Of a DNA stretch of 64,000 nucleotides, positions 34,243-46,439 are shown piece after piece. Source of the stretch: Odontocerum albicorne (taxonomy: Eukaryota; Arthropoda; Insecta; Trichoptera; Odontoceridae); assembly GCA_949825065.1 (NCBI GenBank), contig OX463863.1, positions 22,251,933 to 22,315,932 of the forward strand, given 5' to 3'. Each line of letters begins with the position of its first letter. Position 1 is the first letter of the stretch. The position numbers were made by a program, and so were the translations under genes. A model generated the notes under the pieces. That model made no database searches and had not been told where the DNA came from. It saw only the letters and a program-made list of their open reading frames with translations.

Positions 34243-34870
34243 GTTTACAGGACTGAAACATTTGTGACGTGATCTATCCAGTGAATCCAAAGAATTACAC
34301 TGGTGAAACATTTCAAGGCATTGAATGTGCCTTTTATAGGGAACCCAAATCTCAGACCCATAGACAAGTGTGTAGAGGACAACAGCCTTGTAGACTGATA
34401 TCTTTGTAGATTGGGAGATGTCTCTGCTGTAGAATACTCTGTCATTCAATTTAGAAATAGTCGCTGACGCACTACTGATGCAACTCTTCAGTTCATCATC
34501 AAGAGATGAGCTCGAAGCCAGGATGCTGCCAAGATATGTAAAGTTAGGTACGTTCTCCAGTTGCACACCATTCACTCGAATGTCGGGTGAATGAATCACC
34601 TCGTTCCCTGCAGAACAGGTTAACGCCTGAGCTTTCTTTACATTTATTTCCAGGCCAGACATCTGATACACCTCTGTATAAACATTGGTGATCTCTCGAA
34701 GGTCTTTATCTGAATGCGCAACAAGAGCGCAATCATCCGCATATTGCAGCTACGTAATGTCTTGTTTGGTCATGTAATCTATGCAGATTACATAGTCCCC
34801 CATCAGTCCTGTATCTCACCTCAATTCCTCCGACATAAAGTCTTCTCTTAACGACAAACATAAACTGACT
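34243..34870 (-). mobile_element. LINE reverse transcriptase fragment
   Basis: Minus strand: GIEVRYRTDGGLCNL, then LQYADDCALVAHSDK with the catalytic YADD, QMSGLEINVKKAQALT, VNGVQLENVPNFTYLGSILA, VYKAVVLYTLVYGSEIW and IQCLEMFHQC. This is the palm-thumb part of a non-LTR reverse transcriptase. One stop falls between the RT motifs (near 34752), and a frameshift follows FHQC. Its 3' continuation is at 28513-28235. Confidence 0.8.
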
Positions 34871-34884
34871 GAAAAAATTTATAA

Positions 34885-35065
34885 TGCAAGTAGTGCGAGT
34901 TGGAGTAGAGGATGACTGAGAAAAGTTTGGTTCGACCAAGTGAATGTAATTTTCTAATAAAGGTAAGGAGCAAGAAACACAATGAGCAGTATGAGAAGAT
35001 ATATGGATATGTAGGAGGCAAAGGAAATATGTTGTGTTAAAATAGTTTTGCACTCTGCCTTCCCT
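34885..35065 (+). mobile_element. LINE tail fragment, plus strand
   Basis: Broken translation RKVWFDQVNVIF then SMRRYMDM and EAKEICC resembles the RGRPRKVWxDQV and following tail seen at 26640-26830 and 54390-54520. It abuts the opposite-strand LINE. Confidence 0.55.
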
Positions 35066-35099
35066 GCAAGTTTTTTGTTTGATTCCCAAACGAGTAGAG

Positions 35100-36300
35100 C
35101 AATCTTGAGGTGAATTTTTACCTCACTTTAGAAACAAAATGTGATGCACAAAACATAATGAATGCTGCCTTTTTTGAGAAGGAACCAAACTTCAAATGTT
35201 CCATGAAATAGACTTCTATGATATATGAAGGAAGGCTGAAAAATATTACTCCCAATTTATAATGGTTATCGATAATATAAACCCTTTACTTTTAACAGCT
35301 GTTTGGATTTAGTGTGTTGGACATTTTTGTGAAAATGGATAATAATATATAAAGCTTCACTCCATATTTTTTATTTTTATTTTGATGTATCGCTGTAGTT
35401 GTATACTTGTGATCTCAACTCAGACAATTATTTTTTTAAATATTTAACAGTATAATTATAAGGAAAATATCTTTAAAATAGCATACAAATGTTATTTTTC
35501 ATCAAAAGTGAAGTTCAAATTTGAACCAAATAACTTGACTTTAAATTTGAAATTATTTCCGAAAAGATCAATATTTACTAAATACAAGGTGTGACAAAAA
35601 TAAACATGACAAACGTATAAAATTATCCATGTTTTTGCTAGTCTTTAATGCTTCGAACCGGATTGTGTAGATTTGACATCACAATTAGTCTATTGAAAGT
35701 TCATCAAGTTTTCACCAAACAGTTCATGGCATAACAAGATGTACGGAGCAAATAGACACAAATATGGAAGCTGGATGAAATGAAGACCTGATCTCTCTGA
35801 CAACCCCAATACTGTAACATTGTACCATGGCTATTCGCCCGCAAGTCAATAAGTGACAAAGCCACTGAACCATAATTCAATCATTAAATTAAATAAAAGT
35901 TATTTATAAGAACATTCCAGATATTTAATGTATACATTTAAACAAATCATTCCGTTGGCTTTTTTTAAATATTTTTTTCTGTCCTTAATTCCTTACAAAA
36001 TTACCAGGAAAAAAGCACATTCTAGATATAAATTCTTTATAAGTATCAAAAGTTTAAGGATTATATAGTAAAAAATTGGCAATAATTCACAATGTTTTAT
36101 TATAAATAAAAATAATATTAATCCAGCCGGTATGCAGAATAGCGCAACATAACACAGGCTATTCATTTAAAAAAATCCCACGAAAATAGTGAAACAACAA
36201 AATATAACACCTGAAAATGATTTCAAAAGTAATGAACAATAGTAGTGACAAAATAAAAAAAGTAGTTTTATGGTCCTGCTTTTTTAAAAAATGAATTTCT
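35100..36300. other. Flank of the E module, no gene
   Basis: 35370-36060 matches the conserved downstream blocks at 8400-8760 and 43800-44360. No first exon and no 57-bp array are found here. No ORF of note. Confidence 0.45.
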
Positions 36301-36339
36301 GGATATCTTTAATTTAAAAATGCAATTCTCAATGGTGTT

Positions 36340-37230
36340 TGAGTGTTTCTCGACACTATGAGTCCTTGCATAAGATATTAAATAACCTTTTTCTAAGAAT
36401 ATCTTTCCTCAATTTCCATAGCTTTAAGGGCTCTTATCCACTATGAATCCTTTCATGGTCTATTCAACTTCTATTGTTTGAGACTGCTTTCCACACTGTC
36501 CACAGCTGTCAAGTTTCTTTCCATTTTGAATCCTTTCACGACATTTTTTTGTACAATATCCACAGGTGCAGGTCTTCTCTCCACCATGAATCCTTTCATG
36601 ATAATATATATAGCCACATTGCCCACAGCTGTAGAGCTTCTCTCCACTATGAATTCTAATATGTTTAAAATAGTATTTTCTTAAGAATATCTTCACACAA
36701 TTTCCACAGCTGTAGGGGTAATTTCTATTATGAATACTTGAATGGCATATTAAGTAAAAAAATAATATTTTAGCACAATCCATATATTTTTAAGGCTTCT
36801 TCTTCACTATGAATCCTCAAATGGCGTATTAAATTAGCATTATCAGATAACACATTGATTACAGCTGTAAGGCTTCCCTCAACAGTGAATTGTTTCATGA
36901 GATTATAATTTATTTTTTGGTGAGAATGTCTTATCACATTGTCCACAGCTGTAAGGCTTCTCTCCACTATGAATCATTTCGTGAGATTTAAAAAAATTAT
37001 TTAGAGAATGACTTAACATTTTATGTTGCACAACCATAGGGCTTCTCTCCACAAGTATTATTTTTATGTTTTAAGCTTAATTTCAGTGTAAATAACTTTT
37101 AACACTTTTTCAAGCTGCCAGAATTTTCTCCACTATGAATCCTTAATTTGCGTTTTAAATTTGAACTGTTTGAGAACATGTTTCCACAATGTTCATACCC
37201 ATGAGAACCCTTTTTAGTTTTTCTTTTCAC
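36340..37230 (-). pseudogene. Decayed zinc-finger exon 3 of cassette E2
   Basis: Pieces such as NYPYSCGNCVKIFLRKYYFK, SGEKLYSCGQCGY and ERIHGGEKTCTCGYC on the minus strand, broken by stops and deletions. It aligns with 19590-20480 along its length. Confidence 0.75.
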
Positions 37231-37585
37231 TATATTGGTTGCTCGTATCACCTAAATCTAAAAATATACAATATGAAAATTAAGAAAACATCTCTGAATT
37301 ATACACTTTTAAATATTGAAGGGTTGAAAAGATAGATCTTAGTTCTTATTATTATAAAGCATTTCTCAAATTTGAGTTCTTTAATTTATACAACAATTAA
37401 TTTGTATTGAATTGTTTACTAAGAAAAAAATTTACATGATTAAGATAAAAACATTTCAACTTTATTATTTGCGCTAAGGCTTAACTTGAATCCTATTTCA
37501 AACCAAATTGAAAAGATTATGTTGTTTAAAATTCATTAAATACGTGAAAACTTATTCAGAAAACAATTCAAATATTTATACTCTC

Positions 37586-37840
37586 TCGTTATTGTATGCA
37601 TGTCACAAACATCAATAGTCTCTGTGTTACTGTCCCGAGCACATTCCTTTTTTATATCCACTTCATGTATGTCCATAGCAAAATCAAGGAATACTGGCGC
37701 AGAATCCTCTTCTACATTTTCTTCTTTTATGGGAAAATCTGAATCGATTTGAAAGACCAAGTCATGTGATTGCTTTTGTGAACTCATGACTGAGGTCATA
37801 TCTTTATTGAATGTATCATTCAGTGACTGGGCCTTAAAAT
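37586..37840 (-). pseudogene. Extra exon 2 (cassette E2), donor lost
   Basis: 255 nt open, acceptor TAG intact, encoding LNDTFNKDMTSVMSSQKQSH, FPIKEENVEEDSAPVFLDF, VDIKKECARD and ITRE. The donor GTGAGT of the relatives reads GAGAGT here, so it is not a normal 5' splice site. It lies downstream of gene E exon 3 and leads into a decayed finger exon. Confidence 0.7.
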
Positions 37841-38220
37841 CTAGGAAAAAACATAAAAATTCAAATCTTCTGAGGCAATAAAACAAATAGATGATATATC
37901 TTATATATTATACACAAAATGAAACTATTTTCTTTGATTTCAGCTCCGTTCATAAGTCTGAGCTGATAATAAGACCAACACAGCACTCATAGAGCTATCT
38001 TATCTTAATATGGTAGGGCTTTGCAGCTAGTATGATGTGACTCAAAAAGATTGTTTGGCAGAATGCTCAAGAATCGATAGTACAGTTATTATCTGTAATA
38101 GTTCCAAGTTAGGGGCAGAAGAAAAATAAGACCGAGGGTTTGGTTATCATCAGCAGAAACACCTTATATTTTATGTACTTCAGATGACACTGACAATTTT
38201 TTTATTAGTTTCAATTTATT

Positions 38221-39422
38221 TCAAAATTTAAATGATCTATATGTGATAATGTCTTTACCATATTGTCCACAGCTGTAATGCTTCTCTGCACTATGAATCC
38301 TTTCATGTAATTTTAATTTTTCTTTTAGTATGAATGTCTTATCACATTGTCCACAGCTGTAAGGCTTCTCTCCACTATGAATCCGTTCATTGCGTTTTAA
38401 ATTACCTATTTGTGAGAATTTCTCATCACATTGTCCATAGCTGTAAGGCTTTTCTCCGCTATGAATCCTTTCGTGAGATTTTAATTGATATTTCCGTGGG
38501 AATGACTTATCACATTGTCCACAGCTGTAAGGCTTCTCTCCACTTTGAATCATTTCATGAGATTTTAAATGAAATTTTTGAGGAAATGTCTTATCACATT
38601 GTCCACAGCTGTAAGGCTTCTCTTCACTATGAATCCTTTCATGAGATTTTAAATGACATTTTTGTGAGAATATTTCATCACATTGTCCACAGCTGTAAGG
38701 CTTCTCTCCACTGTGAATCCTTTCATGTAATTTTAATTTAGATTTTTGTGAGAATGTTTTATCACATTGTTCACAGCTGTAAGGCTTCTCTCTACTATGA
38801 ATCTTTTCATGAGATTTTAATAAACATTTAAATGAGAATGTCTTATCACATTGACCACAACTGTAAGACTTCTCTCCACTGTGAATCCTTACGTGAGATT
38901 TTAAATGGCCCATTTTTGAGAATGTCTTATTACATTGTCCACATTTGTAAGGCTTCTTTCCACCAGGAATGGTTTCATAAGTTTTTAAACGACCTATTCG
39001 TGTGAATGTCTTATCACATTGTCCAAAACTGTTAGGCTTTTTTCCACTATGAATCCTTTCATGACATTTTAAATGGTGTTTTTGTGAGAATGTCTTATCA
39101 CATTGTCCACAGCTGAAAGGCTTTTCTCCACTATGAATCCTTTCATGTAATTTTATTTTTTCTTTTCGCGTGAATGTCTTATTACATTGTCCACAGCTGT
39201 AGGGCTTCTCTCCACTATGAATCTTTTCATGACGTTGTAAATGGCATTTCCGTGAGAATGTTTTATCACATTGTGCACATCTGTAGAGTTTCTCTCCACT
39301 GTGAATATTTTCATGATCTCTTAATTTATCTTTTCGTGAAAATGTCCGTGAACAATTTCCACAACCATAGGAATTCTGTCGAGATGGATTATTTTTAATA
39401 ATTTTGCTCATATCACCTGAAT
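38221..39422 (-). CDS. Gene E exon 3: C2H2 zinc fingers, several broken
   Basis: Acceptor TTTTTAG at 39429-39423, then 400 open codons starting SGDMSKIIKNNPSRQNSYGC. Thirteen finger units plus a truncated fourteenth (SCGQYGKDIITYRSFKF). Three units have lost zinc ligands: finger 5 (SFGQC and TYETIP), finger 10 (final His to Gln) and finger 12 (SYGQC, RNERIH). Linkers are also degraded (SREKPY, SEEKPY, SGKKPN). This is more erosion than in A to D while the frame stays open. With the nonsense codon in exon 1 it suggests loss of constraint, unless translation starts at the internal Met of SGDMSK. Confidence 0.8.
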
Positions 39423-39749
39423 CTAAAAATATATGAACATTAAGAAAAAATCTCAAAATTATATATTTTCTAAATATTGTCGATAGGGTTGAAAAGGTAG
39501 ATCTTAGTTCTTTTTGTAATAAAGCATTTCTCAAATTAGAGTTCTTTGATTCATACAACAATTAACTTGTATTGAATTGTTAACTAAGAAAAAAATTAAC
39601 AGAGTTAAGATAAAAATATTTTAACTTTATTATTTGCGCTAAGGCTTAACTTGAATCCTATTTCAAACCAAATAAAAAAAAATTGTTGTTAAGAATTTAA
39701 TGAATACGCGAAAACTTATTCACATTCCAATTAAAATAATTATACTCAC

Positions 39750-39968
39750 TCGTGATTGCATGTGTGTCTCGAGCACATTGCTTTTCTATATCCGCTTCCT
39801 GTATGTCCATAGCAGAATCAGGTAATACTGGCGCAGTATCCTCTTCTACATTTTCTTCTTTTATGAAAAAATCTGAACAAATTTCCAAATGATAGGATTG
39901 CCTTTGTGAACTCATTACTGAGGTTATTTCTTTATTGAATGTATCATAAGACGGCCGGGCTTTAATAT
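39750..39968 (-). CDS. Gene E exon 2, shortened
   Basis: 219 nt, phase preserved, TAG acceptor and GTGAGT donor intact. An in-frame 30-nt deletion removes the segment corresponding to SNTETVDVSD. EADIKKEC has become EADIEKQC, which destroys the second psi-K-x-E motif; IKEE is kept. Confidence 0.75.
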
Positions 39969-40079
39969 CTATGAAAAAAAACATACAAGTTCAAATCTTC
40001 TGAAGTAATAAAACAAATAGATAATATAAAATCAACAACTTGAAACCTCGTTTCTTTCACTTTCTGTTAATATGTCTGA

Positions 40080-40860
40080 ACTGACAATAAGACCAACACA
40101 GAGCTATCTTATCTTAATATGCCATGGCTTTTTAGCTACTATTATGTGACTTTAGAAGATTATTAGGTCGAATGCTCAAGAAGATTGATGGTGCAGTTAA
40201 TATATGTAATAGTTCCAAGTTAGGGGCAGAAGAGAAATAAGGCCGAGGGTTTGGTTCTCATCAGCAGAAATACCTTATATTTTATAGTCTACATATGATA
40301 TTGATTAATTTTTTATCCATTTTAATGCAAAGGATGGAATTATCCACATAATTAATCAGCACCGTACAGGCCAGCATGGTTATGTAAGCGTTAACAATGT
40401 TGAGTTTATATTAAAAATTTGACATATGGTTCTAATTTTTAACAATCAGTACAGATACTGCCATCTCTGTAGTAGATCATGAATATTTCTATCGCTTGTT
40501 ATAATAAATTGGGATCAAGATATTGTCATTTTTCTAAAGTGATCTATTTATCAGCCACTTTGTGTTGCCTGTTGGCGTGTCAGTTTTTAAAAGTCGTTTT
40601 CTCATATTTTATAAACACTCTGTGTTGCATTATTTTTTGGCAGTAATTTAAACAATGAACCAAATTAAATTTGTGCATTGCGTTTCATATTTTATATTCT
40701 TTAAGTGTAGTGATATTGAATACAATATAATATACCTGAATTCAATTTAGAGACTGGAAAAAATCATTGAAATTTTCAAAATGAGGTAAAAAACAAAACA
40801 GAATATCAACATACCGTGATTATTCAACTTTTAACTTATTATAATGCTTTAAATATTTAC
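40080..40860. other. Gene E intron 1, left part
   Basis: Same AT-rich intron sequence as in gene D (23640-24460). No gene. Confidence 0.5.
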
Positions 40861-40865
40861 CTTAA

Positions 40866-40914
40866 GGTACACACCACCTTATCCATGCCTGGTATGGAAT
40901 AGGTGGTGTGTACC
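40866..40914. repeat. Conserved intron-1 hairpin (copy 4)
   Basis: GGTACACACCACC and GGTGGTGTGTACC arms are perfect, with the same inner stem and loop as copy 1. Confidence 0.85.
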
Positions 40915-41014
40915 TGTAGGTTAAACACCACTCATACAACGTAGGTTGAATGTATTGTTTATAGTTAAGGCATTAACATTGTGGACGTTTAAAGACTTTG
41001 TAATTTGTTATATC

Positions 41015-41715
41015 AAATGCCGTTTATTCAACTTTTTGTAACGGTATAACCCTACAGGTTTTAAAGCTTTTAGGAGCACAAACAGGACTGAATTCGGTTT
41101 GAACTGGTACCGACATACACTCTTCCAACAGTTAACATTCGGGTTGGGGACTGTGGGAGGAGGAAGGCAGGAGACAAGCGAGGCGAGCAGCGGCGAGATT
41201 CTTGGAATATATATGTCTGCCAGATATTCACCCTGATGCACTGGCTTAGAAATTTCTAGGGTCTCTAAATCTGTCCAATTTATTTCTGTTACTACTGATA
41301 TGTAAGAATTTGGCATCATCAATAGAAAATATTTGTTCGTTAAGGCGGACTTGTGTTCACGGAATCTCTTTTCAAAAGATCTTCCTGCCTTTCCTATATA
41401 GAAATTATCACAGTCAGCACATAAAAGTTTATACACACTACTGTCGCTAAGTATTCCATTCCTGTTAAATAAGAGTTTCCGGAGATTAAAATTAGTGCAA
41501 AAATCTGGCTTTATGTGAATTTGAATTTGCCGAGATTGTCTCCTCCCTCCCTCCACCCAGTCCCCAACCTGAATGTTTACCGTTAGAAGTGTGCACGTCG
41601 GTACCAGTTTGAATACAATTCAGTCTTGTTTGTGATCCCCTGATGATGAGATGAAAGCCTTGAAACTGGTAGGGTTATACTGTTACAAAAAGTGAGTAAA
41701 CAGTGTTTTATAAAA
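41015..41715 (-). mobile_element. Penelope-like element remnant in gene E intron 1
   Basis: Minus strand encodes KLLCADCDNFYIGKAGRSFE and FREHKSALTN with a 60-nt internal deletion after it. Inverted arms flank it as in the copies at 383 and 24630. The left hammerhead-like core has been deleted (41040-41070). Confidence 0.75.
41640..41686 (+). ncRNA. Hammerhead-like motif
   Basis: CTGATGA, weak stem II, GAAA, altered stem III (TGGTA with TACTG). Confidence 0.4.
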
Positions 41716-41795
41716 CAAATTACAAAAGTTGAATGATTGTCATATCTCACATATTTATTTTATTTTCACAATACGAGTTTATTAAGTTTACTTAC

Positions 41796-41979
41796 AAGGG
41801 TTTGTGGGATTATCAACATCATATCCGAAATGTGTTGTGATATCTTGTACACATTCCTGTTTAATATTTGCCTCATGCACACTGATATCATACTAGGGGA
41901 ACACTGCTGCATTATCTCCATCTTCTGCCTTTTCTTCTTTCACCATTACATCTGCACTTTTATGTAGCTGAGGATCCAT
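41796..41979 (-). pseudogene. Gene E exon 1 with nonsense codon
   Basis: 184 nt starting MDPQLHKSADVMVKEEK, with a good GTAAGT donor. Codon 29, CAG (Gln) in the relatives, is TAG here (41895-41893). Translation from the normal start would stop after 28 residues. The rest of the exon reads on in frame. The gene is either dead or uses an internal start in a later exon. Confidence 0.85.
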
Positions 41980-41989
41980 CTATAACCTG

Positions 41990-42435
41990 GAAACATTCAT
42001 AATAATTTTTACATTGAGTTTATAATACGTTTAACCCTTTAACGTAGGGTAGCATAAAACTATATTCAGTGCCCGATATTAGTAAATGATAACTTTCCTG
42101 ACGTGATCATCTTCTTTGGTAGTGGTGTGTGTAGATTTGTTTTTAGGAGGTCTTTTAAAAATATTTATGATGTTGTATAAACACTAGACACATGCATTCC
42201 ACTATATCTAAAGTTTAATGTGTTACTATCACATATCAGTAGAGTTTCAAAGATGTTTTTGTAGTTTGTCTTCCCTTCGTAATTTTACTGCGGTTTTCTT
42301 ACCAAATATGTTCTTCTGAACATAACACATCGATCAATAAGCCCTGGGACTAACCAACAGATGGCGCCTCTAATAACAAATCCATACCATTCTCAGTTAG
42401 TACCAACTTTTAAAAATTACGTGTCAAACTTTCAT
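41990..42435. other. Gene E 5' flank
   Basis: Matches 1410-1690 and 25650-26000. Shorter than in the D module. No gene. Confidence 0.45.
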
Positions 42436-42439
42436 GACA

Positions 42440-42800
42440 TTCCGACATTGTGAGAATAATCTGAGAATGAATGTTGTAAAATTCAAAGTGATTGTGATAC
42501 AAAAAAGTGAAAGGAAAAGCAATTACAATATAAGAGTTAAGAGGGATAACAAACGGCATGTGGAAAGAATGAATGAAGAAAAGTTAACCAAACAGATATA
42601 CAGTATAGTGAAAATGTGAGTGGAAGGTCAAGATAAATATTGTTGGATCAAGTTTATGATATTCTTAAAGGACATGTAGAAAGTCAGAGAAATCATATGA
42701 GAAGGTGTATGGATGTAGAAGAGGCTAAGGATGTGTGCCGAGATAGGAAGACCTGGCACTCTGACTATACTGACAGGGAAATGGCATTATGGTATGTATG
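42440..42800 (+). mobile_element. LINE 3' fragment
   Basis: ENNLRMNVVKFKVIVIQKSE, RHVERMNEEKLTKQIYS, then DVCRDRKTWHSDYTDREMAL after frame breaks. Sister of 26440-26830. Confidence 0.65.
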
Positions 42801-42929
42801 TTTGTAATCTGGGGTTGTTGAAGTCCTTTCCTAGCTTCTGGAATCTAAAACTATTGCTAAAACATCAAAAACACAAGCTACGCCGTCCTTGTGGAATTGA
42901 CCATTTTTTATTTTGAAGTATCGCTCTAG

Positions 42930-43365
42930 GTGAATAGTTTTGATCTCAACTCAGACAATTATTTTTTTTAATATTAAACAGTATAACGATAAGATATATT
43001 TCTTTAAAAAAGCATCAAAATGTCAATTTGAACCAAATAACTTAATTTTAGCATAAAAGAACTAATACAGTTTATGGAAAAAAGCGTAAAACCTCTATTG
43101 TACTGATGTAACGGTGATCGCTACCCAAGCAGGTTAACTGTCAAAATTAGCTGAGGTAAAATATATTCATTTATAAATCACAAAATGCCGCTTTATCAAG
43201 CAGCGCCCACTGATATACAAATAATCACTGTGAAGCGGTCAGAATGAACTTCTTAATCAATCAAACAATGAACTCTTAAATACAGAACAAAACTAAAATA
43301 GATAAAATAAATCACATACAATCAACACCGTATTGAAACTTCAATTCGACAAGAATAACACTCTT
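42930..43365. other. Conserved upstream block of gene E
   Basis: Contains the same segment as 2990-3245. No ORF. Confidence 0.5.
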
Positions 43366-43369
43366 CTTC

Positions 43370-43790
43370 CTGAATAATGGCCATGCACTCCTATATCTGA
43401 TGGAGTATGCGCGGTGTCTTCACCTTCGTAAATAATAGCCACGACCTCCTATGTATGGAGTATACGCAAAACACGCGATGTCTTCTTCTCGAGTAATGGC
43501 CGTGAATTATGTATGAAGAATATACGCGTGTCAGGTGAGAACGTTTCTTCTTTTTCTGAAGGAGTTCACACCAGTGTCAAGATGTGAATGCGCGGTGTCA
43601 ACCTATTGACAGTTACACACCATAGAAAAAAAAACATAAACGCAAATTGTTCGTCTCCAGCACAGAATGCGTTAATAGATAAATCAATAGCTAAATGTTA
43701 ACATAAATAATTTATTTTACGCGTTTCACTACTTGACTCTGGCGTATACACCTTCATATATAGAAGTTCACGGCTATTATTCAAAGAGAG
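43370..43790. repeat. 57-bp palindromic repeat array, left arm of inverted pair
   Basis: Three to four units in the orientation of 3250, plus an inverted unit at 43735-43790. Confidence 0.75.
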
Positions 43791-43799
43791 AGGAATAAT

Positions 43800-44510
43800 T
43801 TTACCCAGAAGAGTTCTAGATTTAATGTGCGTAAATAAAAGTTATTTTAGAAAGTTGCACTGAAAACAAGTAATAAAATAGAAGTTTTATGTCTAAATTA
43901 TAGTTTATGACATGAGGGATCGCTGAGATACATAAAATACCAAAACACACCATTCACAAGTATTTGGAGCAATTCCTTATTTAAATATGACAAAAATTTT
44001 AAATCATTTGCGGGTGGACCAATATTTTTTATATACAGGTGTGATGTAAATAAACATGAGGAATGTATAAAATCATTCATGTCCATAGCATAACACGATA
44101 TATGGAGCAAGTAGACAGTAAATATGGAAGCTGAATGGAATGAAGAACTGCTCTCCCTACCAAGCACAATCCTGTAACACTGCACCACGGATATTCGCCC
44201 GCAGGTCTATAAGTAAACAGTTTCAGCTTAAAACTGTCTTTACCTGTCACCAGATAATTCTCTATCCGAGAAAAACCTTCTGAACTAATTCAGACATTAA
44301 ATTGAATACAAGTTATATATAAAAACATTCCTGATATTTAATGTTAAACATTTAAACAAATCATCCCGGTGACTTTTTTCTAAATATGTATTTATATTCA
44401 ACGTTACTTTCTAATTTAATTTTTACTTGAACATATTTGATCTTGGAATCTGATCTGAATAAAACTAATTATTTATGTAAGCAATTTACTGTATAGTGTT
44501 CCATCTCTAT
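43800..44510. other. Centre of the head-to-head E/B arrangement
   Basis: A single copy of the conserved downstream block (as 3740-4440 and 56470-57100) between two oppositely oriented repeat arrays. No gene. Confidence 0.5.
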
Positions 44511-44514
44511 CTCT

Positions 44515-44910
44515 TTCAATAATGGCCGTGACTCCTATATATGAAGGAGTATACGCCAGTGTCAAGTGATGGTGTTCCATCTTTTAAGGTAATCTGTGCT
44601 AGAGAGCGAGAATTTGAGCCTATGTTTTTTTCTATGGAGTGTAACTGTCAAAAAATTATTTAACAATAGCGTATTATATTATCCTTCATTTTGGGAGCTT
44701 ACGGCCATTATTCAAGAAGAAGAACTGTCAATAAAGCATCACTTGACACTGACGTATATTCCTTCTTGTAGAGGAATTCACGGTCATTATTCAAGCAGAA
44801 GACACCGCGTATCTGGCGAATACTCCATACCTTGCGTTCACGGCCAAGATGAAATCACTGCGTATACTCCATGAGATATAGGAATGCATGCCCATTATTA
44901 AGAAAGAATA
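44515..44910. repeat. 57-bp palindromic repeat array, right arm
   Basis: One clean unit at 44515-44575 (AATGGCCGTGACTCC, GGAGTATACGCC), then four units in the opposite orientation, matching 9340-9565 and 57240-57485. Confidence 0.75.
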
Positions 44911-44914
44911 GTGT

Positions 44915-45610
44915 TATTCCTATCGAATTGATCTGTCCATTAGGTATTGAAAATATACGATTTATTTTGTTAATATTTTCGTTTTTGTGAGTTGATCATG
45001 TTATTAATTAAGAGGTTCATTCTGCCCGCTTCACGGTGATGGTATATCAATGTGCGCTGCTTGATAAAGTGTCATTTTGTGTTTTAAAAAGGCATACTTT
45101 TACCTCAGTTCATTTTGACAGTTGATCTGCTGGGATAGCGTTACATCAGTACAATAGAGGTTTTACACTTTTTTCCCTAACTTATTTTTTTTATAATAAA
45201 ATCAAGTTGTTTGGTTCAAACTCTACTTACTTTATACGAAAAATTTAATTTTTATGTTATTTAAAAAAAATCCTGTGTAAATCAAGCAAAAATATATTTT
45301 CTCGAACATTTTCCATTCAAAATTAATTTGAATCAGTGAATAGCTGCATGAAGATCCTCTCTATTTGCAGGATGAAAGGACTAGATTGAATGGAAAAAAT
45401 TGCTGTTCACTAATATCTTCCTTGCCAGATTTGCTTTTTCTCCCATTACAGAGAATTTACTTCTATTTTAAGAATGCTGCGAGCTCTCTGAGTGGGGAAG
45501 ACAATTTCCCCACGACAACTTAAGAAATCCTTCCACACCAGATAACTTCTTCCTGTTTTAACAATAACACCATTCTGCGAAGAGGCACATCTAACGCCTG
45601 TATAAAAACA
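44915..45610. other. Conserved 5' flank of gene B
   Basis: Matches 9600-10275 and 57500-58165. No ORF. Confidence 0.5.
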
Positions 45611-45617
45611 AATGCTA

Positions 45618-46433
45618 TAGTTCAGAAATTCTAGGATGGGTCCTGTGGCGTTTTAAACGTCGTCTCAAAGGGATGGGGTAAAATCGTTTTTTTACAAATC
45701 AAATAGTTTTTTATAAATCGAAAAATGGTTTTTCTCTAACCCTGAGAGCGCTACGAGAAAAAAATATAATTGTCTATCTAGTGCTGAGATACATTTACGA
45801 TTCGGACGTTCGTGATAAATATTAATTTTAAACAACAAAAAAACAAAAAACAAATATTTTTACAACATAAATATATTTTAGAATATGTCCCCTTGTATTC
45901 TAAATGAATGATATTCAATTAAGAATACAAGGGATGAACAAATTTCTTCCACTGCTATAGCAGTGCGCCGATCTCTCAGGGTTAAACTGACGTTTTTATT
46001 TCTAATTTTCATTATACTGACTTTCTAATGTACTGTATGTTTTGTATCTATCTTTAAATAGGCCAAGATCCACTATGGATTAATACTAATTACGAACATT
46101 TCATTTATGGTATAAAAAAATCAAAAATCCAATTATCGTATGCCCCATCCCTAGCCAATGCAGACTAGCGTAGTGACTTTTGACAAATGTCACTAAATAT
46201 TATTTGATTTTAACAAACTGCCACATTTTTGCTAATTTGTAATAAGATGTATTAATTTGTCATTATTGTTAGTTTTATGTAATGTATTTACCTAAATAAC
46301 TTGCTATTTATTAGAATCGACGCTTATATTAAAGTTGATAAAATAATTAAAATTACTGAACGTCGTTACAAGGTTGTATTGGGGCAAATTTGTGAACTGT
46401 CACAGGACTCATCCTAGAATTTCCGAAGTTTAA
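45618..46433. mobile_element. MITE-like DNA element, about 816 bp
   Basis: Inverted ends share AAATTCTAGGATG and GTCCTGTG (45625-45652 and, reversed, 46396-46426). The A module lacks the element at the same place (10275-10282), which gives an empty site, and CTA flanks both ends (45615-45617, 46434-46436). The superfamily is not identified. It holds a second element at 45740-45981. Confidence 0.8.
45740..45981. mobile_element. piggyBac-like MITE nested in the MITE
   Basis: 242 bp with inverted ends CCCTGAGAG, flanked by CTAA on the left and TTAA on the right. The C module at the same place has one TTAA and no element (58279-58282). TTAA targets and CCC-type ends are piggyBac features. An internal inverted repeat (CCTTGTATTCT, 45893-45903, and its complement) lies near the right end. 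It has no coding capacity. Confidence 0.8.
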
Positions 46434-46439
46434 CTACCC

